DNA from: Eublepharis macularius
Lineage: Eukaryota > Chordata > Lepidosauria > Squamata > Eublepharidae
DNA: 64,000 nucleotides
Direction of reading: 5' to 3'
Assembly: GCF_028583425.1 (NCBI RefSeq)
Contig: NC_072805.1
Coordinates: 10,002,501 to 10,066,500 of the forward strand
A program made the translations under genes and the position numbers. Each line of letters starts with the position of its first letter. The stretch's first letter is position 1. The notes under the pieces were generated by a model. The model was not told the DNA's origin and did not search any database. It saw nothing but the letters and a program-made list of their open reading frames with translations. This document shows positions 10,315 through 21,262 of this stretch, in pieces.

Positions 10315-11029
10315 TATTTAAGGTAATTTCGTCAATTGACATCCCCTTGCATGGAGTCCCAAATTGATTGTTTGCATCCTTTTTTGCGAACAAAATCTCA
10401 GTGCTCCTCCAGGACCTTGCCTCCAGGTTTGATTAAGTTGTGTTATGGAGGCTCTGTTGGCACCATCTAGTCCGGCTCTGTACCATTTCCCCCTGCTTTC
10501 TTTGGCAGATGTTGATAGGGTCCTGTGAAATCAACAACTTGCTCCTTGGATCCCTATTCCTCCTGGCTGGTGAAAGCCTGCAAGGAGGTGGTGGTAGGCC
10601 CCTTGAGGGAAATAATTTACTTGTCCCTCACTCAGAGTTGTTTCCCTAACTCCTTGAAGGAGCCTATAGTTAGACCTTTATTGAAAAGTCCCTCTTTAGA
10701 TAAAAAGGACCTAGCCAATTACCACCGAATATCTAACTTGCCATTCCTGGGAAAGGTAATTGGGAGAGCGGTTGCTGAACAGCTCCAGGCCTTTCTGGAT
10801 GAGACTTCTGCACTTGACCCTTTCCCGGCTTCAAGTCTGGGTTTGGGACTGAGGCAGTGCTTGTAGCCCTGACTGACAACCTCCACCTTCACTTAGATAC
10901 AGGGGGTTCAGCGTTGCTATTGTTGGAACTGTCTGCTGCTTTTGACACAGATGATCATTCGATCCTGGTCAACCACCTCGTCTTTCTGGGGCTTCAAGTT
11001 AGACCTTAGTGTGGTTTTCCTCATTCCTC

Positions 11030-11111
11030 CAGGGGCACTCTCAGGGGGTTGGACTAGATGGTCTGTATGGCCCCTTCCAACTCTATGATTCTATGATTCT
11101 ATGATTCTATA
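11030..11111 (+). mobile_element. CR1 LINE 3' end
   Basis: Contains GGTTGGACTAGATGGTCTGT, then CCCTTCCAACTCTATG, and ends in ATTCTATG repeats (11086-11111). This is the diagnostic 3' end of CR1 elements. It is inserted in the L2 fragment. The 5' boundary is approximate. Confidence 0.85.
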
Positions 11112-11765
11112 GTTGCCATTGGAGACAAAAGGTCCTCCAAGCTATTACTGTTGTGTGGTGTTATGCAGGGTGCAACCTCATCTCCAATGTTGTTCAATAT
11201 TTATATGCCTCCTTTGGCGGAACTCATCAAGAAGTACAGTGTTGGGTGCCACCAATATGCTGATGACACCCAGCTCTTTCTCCAGCTGAATAAGTTGCCT
11301 GAGATGGCTTTCTCGGACCTAGCCCAGTAACTTGTTGCTGCGGTAGGATGGATAAGACAGATCTGGCTGAAACTGAATCCATCTAAGATGGAAGTTATGT
11401 GGTTGGGGAGGACTGGGCCTCTGGAGGGGGTGCTACTGGCTTCTGATGGGGTCCACTTATTTTTCGTGGATTTCATGAAGAGCCTGGGAGTTTGGTTGGA
11501 TACCTTGCTTTCCTTGGATAAGCAGGTGTCCACAGTGACAAAGTTGGCAGCCTACCATCTTCACTGGGCTAGCCAGCTTGCCCCCTACCTGTCTCAATTA
11601 GATCTGGCCACAGTGATTCATACCACAGTCACTTCCAGGTTAGTCTACTATAACTCAGTCTACATAGGGCTGCCCTTGAAGATGCTCTGGAAACTTCATG
11701 TCATTCAGAATGCAGCTGCTAAGCTCCTAACTGATTCAGCCCATGTATACCCTATTTTGCAGTAG

Positions 11766-12261
11766 CTGAACTTCCTGCTTTTTTTGGTCTGGGAAACAAC
11801 ATGTGACTATCTCTATTTACAGAGGAATTGAACAATTTCAATTTCCTCATTGTCAACTTTAAAATTGTGTAATTCCTCAGTGATCATTACTTTTGTCTTC
11901 CTGATGTTCAGCTGTAATCCTGCTTTGGCACTTTCTCCTTTAACTTTCACCAGTAGCCTTCACTATTTTATGCCAGTAACGTGGTGTCATCTGTATATCT
12001 CGAAGTATTCATGTCCCTTCCACCAATTTTCACTTCACTTTCTTTTAGATCTAACCCAGCCACAACATCAAGGGCTATATAGTATTTAAGCCTTTTTCCT
12101 CACAAAAACTTGCAATTTGCTACACTTTATGCTTTTGGCCTTTTTTTAGATCCCCCTCTGCCCTTCACTTTCAAAATGGTGTATCAGTTCTAGTTACCTT
12201 AATTAAATTATACTTCAAACTTTTTTTAAAAAAATTGTATACTGAGTCTTGGTTTTTCACT
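11766..12261. other. Intergenic, no recognised gene
   Basis: Nothing identifiable between the L2 end and the 5S-SINE array. Confidence 0.4.
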
Positions 12262-13112
12262 CACTAGCCCAGGTGAGCTTGATCTCATCAGATCTCAGAA
12301 GCTAAGCAGGGTCAGCCTTGGTTAGTAATTGGATAGGAGACCTCCAACGAAGACCAAGGTTGCAGAGGCAGGCAATGGCAAACCACCTCTGTTAGTCTGT
12401 AGCCATGAAAACCTTGCCAGGGGTCACGATAAGTCAGCTATGACTTGAGGGCACTCTCCACTTCTTAGCTCTGACCTGGATAGCCCAGGTGAGCTGATCT
12501 CATCAGATCTCAGAAGCTAAGCAGGGTCAGCCTTGGTTAGTATTTGGATGGGAGACCTCCAACGAATATCAGGGTTGCAGAGGCAGGCAATGGCAAACCA
12601 CCTCTGTTAGTCTGTAGCCATGAAAACCTTGCCAGGGGTCACGATAAGTCAGCTATGACTTGAGGGCACTCTCCACTTCTTAGCTCTGACCTGGATAGCC
12701 CAGGTGAGCTGATCTCATCAGATCTCAGAAGTTAAGCAGGGTCAGCCTTGGTTAGTATTTGGATGGGAGACCTCCAACGAATATCAGGGTTGCAGAGGCA
12801 GGCAATGGCAAACCACCTCTGTTAGTCTGTAGCCATGAAAACCTTGCCAGGGGTCACGATAAATCAGCTATGACTTGAGGGCACTCTCCACTTCTTAGCT
12901 CTGACCTGGATAGCCCAGGTGAGCTGATCTCATCAGATCTCAGAAGCTAAGCAGGGTCAGCCTTGGTTAGTATTTGGATGGGAGACCTCCAACAAATATC
13001 AGGGTTGCAGAAGCAGGCAATGGCAAAACACCTCTGTTAGTCTTTGCCATGAAAACCCCACCAGCGGTTGCCATAAATCAACTCTGACTTGAGGGCACTG
13101 TCCACCACCACA
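12262..13112 (+). repeat. Tandem array of four 5S-Sauria-type SINEs (215-bp period)
   Basis: Each unit has a head derived from 5S rRNA: GATCTCATCAGATCTCAGAA, GCTAAGCAGGGTCAG, then TTGGATGGGAGACCTCCAAC, which covers the 5S internal control region. A BovB-like tail follows (GGGGTCACGATAAGTCAGCT, GACTTGAGGGCACTCTCCA). The GATCTCATCA head starts at 12281, 12496, 12711 and 12926, an exact 215-bp period. The joins carry full tail plus head, so whole SINEs were duplicated in tandem. 5S-derived SINEs of this build are known from lizards; the tandem arrangement is unusual. Confidence 0.9.
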
Positions 13113-13809
13113 CTCTATTATAACTCTGCTGTGTTTATGTTACCAAGTTTGTTCCCCTGATAATCCTTGGACCATTTAAGAAGAGGATTAATGAAGGATC
13201 TTGGGAGGCCTGAACATCAGACATGGAGGTGAAAAATGGAGGTTTGCGTTGGGTTTCGCCTCACTAGGAGTGTTAGACCAAATTTGCCCCCTGTCAGACT
13301 GTCCAGCCAGCCAATGGTTCTGTGGCTGTAGAGGTGAATAGAAGGACATTCCAGACCAAATCCCCGAGCAATGGATGGACATAAAAACAGCATTCAGAAC
13401 AAATGCTTCCACTGCAAACACCATTTTGCAACTAAAGTGCTTTCCAGCTACAGACCAATTTAAAATATTTATACCCCCCACAAGCTCTCAAGGCAGCAAA
13501 TTGAATATTGGCTCAAGAAATCAGTTTCTTCTCCTTCCTGCCATGCATCAGCTCTGCCTATTTTAATTTTTAAAAATGCCACATGAACATCCAAGCAATT
13601 ACCCATTCATTCATCTCATTAATTAAAAAAAGAACTTTCAAAAAGTTTCTTTAAAAATGTACCAGGCACCCGAAAGCAAAAAGCAGACTGCTGGTGGTAT
13701 GAATTAGCCATGTCACAGCCAGCTCCTGTTCCAAAAAGTATACTCCCTATCTTTCTTAATTCTAGGCATGTATCAATACACCTGTAATGAGTACAATGGG
13801 CCTTTCCTG
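13113..13809. other. Intergenic, no recognised gene
   Basis: Short non-conserved frames only. Confidence 0.4.
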
Positions 13810-14075
13810 AAAGAGAGTTCTACCAGGTTGGGGCCAGGAGTGAAAAAGCCCTGGCCCTGGTCAAGGCCAGCCGGGCCTCCCTGGGGCTGGGGGCCACCAG
13901 CAAGTTCTTATTTGCCAATATTAATGCTCTCCGGGGTACATATGGGGAGAGATGGTCCCGCAGGTATGCTGGTCCCAGTACGTTTAGGGCTTTAAAGGTT
14001 AAAACAAAAACCTTGAACCTAATCTGGAACTCCACGGGGAGTCAGTGCAGCTGCTGCAAGATGGGAGTAATATGT
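13810..14075 (-). pseudogene. L2-like LINE ORF2 C-terminal fragment
   Basis: The - strand reads FKVFVLTFKALNVLGPAYL, LSPYVPRRALI and ARAFSLLAPTW. This pattern (FK-LTYKAL-GL-P-YL, LSPY-P, RAF--AP--WN) is the conserved C-terminal tail of L2-like LINEs. Related copies are at 25395-26071 and 28540-29330. Confidence 0.65.
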
Positions 14076-15865
14076 GGAATATTTGGAATATAAGCATTTA
14101 TCATCTTTTGAAGGATGAAAGACACTTTCTATTAAAAAGCAACCAAAAACCCCCTTGGACCACTAATGAAACCAATACAAGAAGTGGGAAATAAATTAGA
14201 GAAAGTACCATAATCCTTAGCTTGGAAGATAGAAAGAGATTAAAGCAAGCCTGAAAAAGGCTTAAAATAGCAAGGGTGATAATGCATTTTTCATCTAAGC
14301 CACTAAAATATTTATTCCTTTAAGTGACTTCAATGAGCGAAATAAAGAATCACCAGGACAAGAGCAGATCACCACAACATGTCATCAAAGAGATACCATT
14401 ATGTAATTATGCCAGACCAAGGGAAGATTCGGTTTAACATTAGCAAATGCACACAAGTCAAAATGGACAATAATATATTTTTATTGGCAGACAATTATTC
14501 ACCTTTTGCAGGCAGTCTATTCTTTACCCCACAATTCCCATAAAATTGAGCCGATTTACATCAAATAGGAAAGAGCAGAAGAAAACTGAATGGTTGGCAC
14601 AATATGAACAATAAACAAAAACAGCAATAAAATGTTTAAGGATGTCATCTTTGGCAACCCTATAATCTGAACGTTATAAAACTGTTTTAAGTAATCTACA
14701 AAAAAAAATCCTGAAATTTAGCCTCATGAGGTATTTTCACTGCTTAACGTGTCCTTAATGGGATGGCCTACCCACAGTCCTCGGGCGGGTTATCTCACTC
14801 ATTGCACATGCCATCGTTTCCCATGCGTGAGCAGGTCGTGATGATTCCGGTTTTTAAGCATTTTTTGTGAGACTGTTTTTGGTCCGTGTTTATTTTTGAT
14901 GCAGGTTTTCCGTGCGATTATCCTACTGTATCAATGCATGCAGAGGCTTTTATGCGCTACAGAAGAGCCGCCCCCATAAATCTCCATCCCCTCCTCTCAT
15001 CATTATCCCTCCTTTAAACATCACACAGGCGTCTGGCTTGCCTGCACAATCATAATCCCCCCCCCCTTTTGAACAGTCATTGTGCTATTACGATAGCTAT
15101 GTTTACAAAGGGAATCATACTGCATTGGATCACTCAGCGATCGAAATATCAGTCTAGGAGAAACATTGAGAATGAAGTGTCATTTCTGATTTTATTTTAA
15201 ATATGGAATCAAGCAATAGCACTAATCTACTGTTCACATATTTATTAAATGGTGTTGCCTTTAAAACTTTGAGTGGGAAATCAATGGTAGAGAATAGAGT
15301 ACTATGCATGTGCAGGTTCTACAGAAGCTCAAAGACAGAACAATGTTATAGCACAATCCTGCATACACTGAAAAAAGAAAAAGGAAAGTTGGGCATGAAT
15401 GCACCAACATCAATTGTGATGAGGCCAAAAAAGTTTTGGGACTTTTTTTTGCAACAAACACCCACAAAACACACATGAGGATGATGTATGTGCAAGGCGA
15501 GTTCTCAAAGTGGGTCGGGAAGACAGGGCTTTGGGACAGGGAAAAGCTGAAAAAAATGGAACACGTGGAAGCGGCCATATTTCACCAAAGATCAAAATTA
15601 CCCCAATGTGAGATGGACTCCTCAGGATAGATTATAGATTCCCTGAACACAGAAAAGAAGTTATCTCCTCTTCCATTTTCCTTTCCATGTGGAACAGCTT
15701 CTTGGGTGAGCCCAAGCCATGAAGTACAGAATTTTTACCTTGGGACCGTGTGGCACGGGACAAGAGGGAGGAGACTCAACCACAAGAACAAAGGTAATGG
15801 TGAACTTTAATCTACTGCAACTTCAAGTAAGACTAGGCAGTCCTATTTAAACATCATTTAGGGAT
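14076..15865. other. Intergenic, apparently unique sequence
   Basis: I see no repeats or conserved frames here. A 91-residue frame at 15203-15478 has no recognisable domain and is not called. Confidence 0.4.
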
Positions 15866-16085
15866 GCCCAGACCTGGATGGTCCAGGTGGCCCATCTTGT
15901 CAGATCTTGGAAGCTAAGCAGAGTTGGTCTTGGTCAGAATTTGAATGGGAAACCACCAAAGTGTAGTCCAGGGTCACTACGCAGAGGCAGGCAATAGCAA
16001 ACCACCTCTCCATATCTCTTGCCTTGAAAACCCCGCAGGGGTTACCATAAGCCAGCTGCAACATGACGTCTCACACACACAACAC
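15866..16085 (+). mobile_element. 5S-Sauria-type SINE, diverged
   Basis: Head CATCTTGTCAGATCTTGGAA then GCTAAGCAGAGTTGGTCTTG, followed by GCAGAGGCAGGCAATAGCAA and a BovB-like GGGGTTACCATAAGCCAGCT tail ending in a CA-rich tract. It is more diverged than the units at 12262-13112, so probably older. Confidence 0.8.
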
Positions 16086-16291
16086 ACATGGAGAAGTGCC
16101 AAATGTAAGGAAAAGGGACTGCATGCTTCCATCTTTTCTGTTCCCTTGCTCAGTCTGAATATTTGGACAGACCATGTTGATCTTTTTATTAATTTATTAA
16201 GCATCCTTATATTTTGAACTGTTTAAGCCTGATCTCTGGAAAGGCACCCCACATATTTGGTCTTGTTATTTGAAGTGTATTAATGGAGAAG

Positions 16292-16510
16292 GGTGCCCTG
16301 ACCTAGATAGCCCAGGTGAGCCTGATCTCATCAGATCTCAGAAGCTAAGCAGGGTCAGCCTTGGTTAATAATTAGATGGGAGACCTCCAACGAAGACCAG
16401 GGTTGCAGAGGCAGGCAATGGCAAGCCACCTCTGTTAGTCTCTTGCCATGAAAATCCCACTAAGGGTCGCCATAAGTTAACTCTGACTTGAGGGCACTCT
16501 CCACCACCAA
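16292..16510 (+). mobile_element. 5S-Sauria-type SINE
   Basis: CTGATCTCATCAGATCTCAG, GCTAAGCAGGGTCAGCCTTG, then GGGTCGCCATAAGTTAACTC and the GACTTGAGGGCACTCTCCAC end. Full length, + orientation. Confidence 0.88.
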
Positions 16511-16936
16511 CGGAGAGGGGCAGCAGGTTAATTTGCCATCCCCTGGAGCACAACAATGTGAAATTGTTACGCTAGATCACTCCTATGTTAGCTTGTGGGA
16601 GCAGTAAGGTGGAGCATGGCAACTCGGCAGAGCATTTGAACAGCAATGCAGGACAAGTGTGCTAGACATACTACTCCGTTTAGCAGGAGATACTCTCAAA
16701 GCCGCTGGTGGCAACAGGAGTTACTCAGCTTATTTTACAGCAAGGAAAAGAAGCAATGTGGCCAAACAGAGACTTAGGAAGGCAGATGGGGCTTTCCAGG
16801 AATCAGCCCGAAGGAACAGGAGGGGGTTGTGAGACCATTCCTCCACAGCAAGCATCTCCAATTGAAAGGACCAGGGGGTAGGTGGGGTGAAAGACGCTTT
16901 TGGGCCTGAGATGCTGGAGAGCTGCTGCCCATCTGA
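16511..16936. other. Intergenic, no recognised gene
   Basis: Sequence between a 5S SINE and the tandem repeat. Nothing identified. Confidence 0.4.
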
Positions 16937-17740
16937 GGGCCAAGCTAGAAGTGACGAATTGCACTTGAATGGCAAGTGAACGGACTCACATGTATTCCTC
17001 CCTGTTCACTTGCGCTCCACTTGCGCTCCACTCGATCACTACGTGCATGCCACTATGGGCCCAGCTAGAAGTGATGAATTACACTTGAATGGCAAGTGAA
17101 TGGACTCACATGTATTCCTCCCTGTTCACTTGCACTCCACTTGATCACTACGTGCATGCCACTATGGGCCAAGCTAGAAGTGACAAATTGCACTTGAATG
17201 GCAAGTGAACGGACTCACATGTATTCCTCCCTGTTCACTTGCGCTCCACTTGCGCTCCACTCGATCACTATGTGCATGCCACTATGGGCCCAGCTAGAAG
17301 TGATGAATTACACTTGAATGGCAAGTGAATGGACTCACATGTATTCCTCCCTGTTCACTTGCACTCCACTTGATCACTACGTGCATGCCACTATGGGCCA
17401 AGCTAGAAGTGACAAATTGCACTTGAATGGCAAGTGAATGGACTCACATGTATTCCTCCCTGTTCACTTGCGCTCCACTTGCGCTCCACTCGATCACTAT
17501 GTGCATGCCACTATGGGCCCAGCTAGAAGTGATGAATTACACTTGAATGGCAAGTGAATGGACTCACATGTATTCCTCCCTGTTCACTTGCGCTCCACTT
17601 GATCACTACTTGCATGCCACTATGGGCCAAGCTAGAAGTGACAAATTGCACTTGAATGGCAAGTGAACGGACTCACATGTATTCCTCCCTGTTCACTTGC
17701 GCTCCACTTGCATGCCACTTGATCACTACTTGCTTACTGA
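16937..17740. repeat. Higher-order tandem repeat of a transposon arm (120/109-bp alternation)
   Basis: Seven units begin GGGCCAAGCTAGAAGTGAC or GGGCCCAGCTAGAAGTGAT, at 16937, 17057, 17166, 17286, 17395, 17515 and 17624. Spacing alternates 120 and 109 bp, so the true period is a 229-bp dimer. The longer unit has GCGCTCCACTT twice, the shorter once. The two unit types also differ at fixed sites (CCAAG/CCCAG; CAAATTG/TGAATTA). The first bases (AGGGCCAAGCTAGAAG) look like a transposon terminal repeat. The inverted partner lies at 17802-17887. Confidence 0.9.
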
Positions 17741-17887
17741 GATCTGGAATGAAGATCTTGGGGGGGCATCAATCCAGTTGCTCCCTGATGTTCCTAAGCA
17801 CGTGATCGAGTGGAGTGCAAGTGGAGCGCAAGTGAACAGGGAGGAATACACATGAGTCTGTTCACTTGCCATTCAAGTATAATTCGT
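17741..17887. repeat. Dispersed repeat piece plus inverted arm of the 16937 element
   Basis: 17745-17797 matches 9820-9880. From about 17802 to 17887 the sequence is the reverse complement of the array unit (GTGGAGCGCAAGTGAACAGG, then TTCACTTGCCATTCAAGTAT), the opposite arm. Its outer end is missing: where CACTTCTAGCTTGGCCC is expected, a SINE tail follows. Confidence 0.75.
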
Positions 17888-17946
17888 AGACAATACTGAC
17901 CAAGGGGCTGATTCAGAACAAGGCATCTTCATGTGTTCAAGCACAT
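17888..17946 (+). mobile_element. tRNA-SINE 3' tail fragment
   Basis: AGACAATACTGACC followed by GCTGATTCAGAACAAGGCAT and CTTCATGTGTTC matches the 3' part of the SINE at 58577-58778. Confidence 0.6.
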
Positions 17947-18151
17947 AGGCAGGCCTGGAATTAGATCCCAGTGAGGGATATTGGCCCATAATTCTTTTTT
18001 AGCTTAACTGGCCTCACAGGGTTGTTTTGGGGGAAATGAGGAGAGTCTTCTATGCTCTCCTCAGTTCCTTCAAGGAAAGGCTGAAGAAAAACAGGTCCAG
18101 TGGTTAAACTTTGTCCTCACCAATTAAAAAATTAGTTTGTACTTTACTCTA

Positions 18152-18391
18152 AATAATAAATAATGACATTTGATTTATATACCGCCCTTCAGAGCAGTTT
18201 ACAAAGTATGTTATTATTATCTCCACAACAATCACCCTGTGAGGTGGGTGGGGCTGAGAGAGCTCTGAGAGGGCTGTGACTGGCCCAAGGTCACCTAGCT
18301 GGCTTCAAGCAGAGGAGTGAGGAATCAAACCCGGTTCTCCAGATTAGAGTCCTGCCACTGTAGTGTTAACCACTATACCAAACTGGTTCTC
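18152..18391 (-). mobile_element. tRNA-derived SINE
   Basis: On the - strand: GAACCAGTTTGGTATAGTGG (box A region), GGGTTTGATTCC (box B), then CACAGCTCTCTCAGCC-type body and an AT-rich tail with GGGCGGTATATAAATC. Same family as 19317-19583, 45639-45950 and 55993-56230. Confidence 0.85.
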
Positions 18392-18539
18392 AGTTTATCT
18401 GGACATCTCTGTTACAAGTCTATGCTAAATCTTTCTCTTCTTTCCAGCCCATCAACATGATTTAATTGACATAATATTTCTTGATGATTCTGTCTTGGTG
18501 TGATGAGAATAATTTGTTGCTTTGTGTCAGTTCTAAGGA

Positions 18540-19015
18540 TGACAGGCTATGACAGATAGACCCCTGTACCACACAGCAAGAAATCCATATTCCTGGTTGA
18601 AAAGGCTTTATTTCAGGAATCATATTATATTCATAGACAGGTCCAAAGGTTGACCAGAAAGTTGACAGGAATACTTAAATATGTGAAAAGCATTCTTCTT
18701 ATACTCATCCTCCCTCCCAACAGCAAAACATAACTTTTGGCGCGAACTATTCATGATAGCTATTCTTGAGAACTTCTTTGCATAGTTTACATATCAGGTC
18801 TAGATTCTAAGCAGGCAGCAGATTAAAAGTGAATCTCAGTTATTCATAAGAACAGACAGTGTACAAGGTCAGTAGTTAGATAAGGCACCTGCAGTGGCCT
18901 GTGAAAGCAAAGCAGTTATGGCATTAGCAATATGACATCAAGGAACAGCATTAACAATGGTTTATAGTGACAGCTCAGCTTAGAATAATGGCATGGATGG
19001 GGCACAGACATGACA
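18540..19015 (-). mobile_element. Solo-LTR-like repeat, copy 2
   Basis: TGACAGGCTATGACAG start and CACAGACATGACA end. Full-length similarity to 2881-3369, including TTTGGCGCGAAC, the paired CCCTCCCAAC block and GACATCAAGGAACAGCATTA. No coding sequence. TG...CA ends on the - strand. Confidence 0.6.
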
Positions 19016-19316
19016 CTTTGTACCGTTTTATTGAGGCTTTCATGACTGACTCTGTTTCTTACAGCCCTTGCTACCAGAGGTTATAAAGCAGTTTGGATTG
19101 AAATGCCAGCTCTGTCAAGCTTCTGTTACCTATCTGTGTTTTACCCTTTCTAATGGAAAAGAAACCCTTTCTACTTCTTGTGTTCAAGCAATTCTTTCTT
19201 TTCCTCATCCTACTGGCAGCGGGTGTGTGTGTGCGTGTGCAGTTTCCCGGGGCCCAGAGATCCAGAGAGGCCAAGAGGTGGCCCAGGCTGCAATCCCCAT
19301 TACCATGAGAAAAAAA

Positions 19317-19583
19317 TGAATAATAAGAACAACAATAAAAACAACATTTGATTTATATACTGCCTTTCAGGGCAACTTAATGCCCACTCAGAGCGGTCTA
19401 CAAAGTATGTTATTATCATCCCCACAACAATCACCCTGTGAGGTGGGTGGGGCTGAGAGAGCTCTGAGAGAGCTGTGACTGACCCAAGGTCACCCCCCTG
19501 GCTTCCAGCAGAGGAGTGGGGAATCAAACCCGGCTCTCCAGATTAGAGTCCTGCCACTCTTAACCACTACACCAAACTGGCTA
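19317..19583 (-). mobile_element. tRNA-derived SINE
   Basis: Second reverse copy of the GAGCCAGTTTGGTGTAG family. It retains box B (GGGTTTGATTCC on the - strand), the GGCTGAGAGAGCTCTGAGAG body and the ACATACTTTGTAGACCGCTC segment. Confidence 0.85.
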
Positions 19584-20532
19584 TTAAACTGATTCCTGGG
19601 TTCCAGTCCTGACAGGAACAGTAAAAGCACTCTCTTACTCTCTCAGAGGGGAACTATTTTTTTTCTTTTTTCTTGGAGGGGCCAAGCACCATTTGCCTAA
19701 ACCTCCACTGCTGTGATTTACTCTTACACAAGTGCACATATGACTGTAACCACAAGATTTCTATACGGCTTTATCTGTGTTCACAGCACTTTTACATACC
19801 TTTGTATTTTCAGAGCTGTTAACAATAAATTTTACTGGTATTTCTACACTCTGCTTTTGAAATTATGTTTTGCCCTGCTTTTCTTTTTCTTTTTGAATGT
19901 TATTAACAATCCTGAAGGAAACAAAACACAGCCAAACCCACAAAACAGTTGAGGCAAATTATTTTGATCTAAGCTGCTTAAGAGAGAATCCATATGGCCC
20001 AGGTTTGTATGTCTAGAAACCGTTATTCTCACAGACGTAGTGCTGGCAGCCGGCTGCCTTATCAGCGTAGCACAGAACCCCTCAATGGGAACCAAGCTGG
20101 AAGACGATAAGTTTATCACTTGATATTTATGATCTCATTTTATTGTATGAACCAGCGTCAATGGGAATACATCAGTTTAAATCCAAATCCATCATCTTAA
20201 TTGGATTGGGAGTAAGCTGTAAATATGTCAACCTGTCGTTGACAAAAAAAATTCCCTTTTTTTTATAAAATGAAAAAAGAAGTGTTAGTGGCGCTGTAAC
20301 ATCAGTTCACATTGGAGCCGACAAAGGTATCAAATTCATTCTTGCAAATTTTAAAAACAAACCCTCCCCAGTTTTGCAGATATATGCAAGTGGTTATGGC
20401 TGTGGAACCATGAGACAAAGGGAGATGCTCTATCTGGATCAGGGCTGATTTCTCAAGTGTTGTGATTCTTTATATATCCAGTTGCTCTTTCAACAAGATA
20501 GAACTTTTTATTGAATATGTAGGCAATTGATG
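19584..20532. other. Intergenic, no recognised gene
   Basis: No repeat or coding region identified. Confidence 0.4.
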
Positions 20533-20722
20533 TTCCCTGATAGTCCAGGTGAGCCAGATCTCAGAAGCTAAGCAGGGTTAGCCTTGGTCAGTAATTGGGT
20601 GGGAGACCTCCAACAAAGACCAGAGTTGCAGAGACAGGCAACGGCAAACTACCTCTGTTAGTCTTTTTACCATGAAAACCCCACTGGGATCACCATAAGT
20701 CAACTCTGACTTGAGGGCCAGA
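20533..20722 (+). mobile_element. 5S-Sauria-type SINE
   Basis: CCAGATCTCAGAAGCTAAGC, AGGGTTAGCCTTGGTCAG, TTGGGTGGGAGACCTCCAAC, then the BovB-like GGATCACCATAAGTCAACTC tail. Slightly shortened at the head (the CTGATCTCATCAG part is missing). Confidence 0.85.
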
Positions 20723-20734
20723 TTTCATTTTTCA

Positions 20735-21045
20735 TGGTAGCCAAGAGTGCCTTCTATTAGCTGCATCTGGTGTGTCAAGTTTCTCGTTACCTAGACTCAT
20801 CTTATCTAGCCACACTTATCCATGCTTCTGTAATCTCACAGTTGGATTACTGCAATGTGCTCTATATGGGGCTGCCCCTGAAGACAACCCAGAAACTACA
20901 ATTGGTCAGAATGTGGCAGCTCAAATGTTGTCAGGGGCTAGCTGCTGGGAACATATTTGAAACAGCTACATTGGCTGCATTGTTTAACATGTCATGTTAA
21001 TATTTACGCTTTGTTTCAGATTTCTGCAATCCTAATCCCATTACA
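20735..21045 (+). pseudogene. L2-like LINE post-RT fragment
   Basis: Reads LATLIHASVISQLDYCNVLY then MGLPLKTTQKLQLV, the conserved post-RT block of L2-like LINEs. It is flanked on each side by a 5S SINE in the same orientation. Confidence 0.7.
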
Positions 21046-21049
21046 TACC

Positions 21050-21262
21050 TTGACCTGGATAGCCCGGGTGAGCCTGATCTTGTCAGGTCTCAGAAGCTAA
21101 GCAAGATTGGCCTCGGTTAGTAATTGGATGGGAGACCTCCAACGAAGAGGAAGGTTGCAGAGGCAGGCAATGGCAAACCATCTCTGTTAGTCTTTTGCCA
21201 TGAAAACCCCACCAGGGGTCGCCATATGTCAGCTATGACTTGAGGGCACTCTCCACCACCAC
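21050..21262 (+). mobile_element. 5S-Sauria-type SINE
   Basis: CTGATCTTGTCAGGTCTCAG, GCTAAGCAAGATTGGCC, TTGGATGGGAGACCTCCAAC, then GGGGTCGCCATATGTCAGCT and the GGGCACTCTCCACCACCAC end. Confidence 0.88.

Larger units (their letters stand above)
9890..11765 (+). mobile_element. L2-like LINE, degraded RT region with two insertions
   Basis: Fragments of an L2-clade reverse transcriptase lie in order. 9905-10098: ELRELKRL and EAVVKAAKKDYFSASIASI. 10323-10530: FASFFANKISVLLQDL. 10525-10866: TTCSLDPYSSWLVKACK, then FPNSLKEPIVRPLLKSPSLD, then LANYHRISNLPFLGKVI. 10900-10990: LLLELSAAFDTDDHS (motif A). 11160-11300: CGVMQGATSSPMLFNIYM (motif B) and CHQYADDTQLFLQL (motif C, YADD). 11388-11765: the post-RT segment LATVIHTTVTSRLVYYNSVY. 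Stops and shifts are frequent. A 7SL-like sequence (10099-10314) and a CR1 end (about 11030-11111) interrupt it. Confidence 0.75.

Noticed and set aside
12281..13000. Possible true 5S rRNA genes
   Set aside because: Each 5S-like segment is diverged and joined to a BovB-like SINE tail, so these are SINEs and not rRNA genes.
18152..18391. tRNA gene candidate from box A and box B
   Set aside because: No cloverleaf is possible. The boxes belong to a repeated SINE with a long unrelated body.
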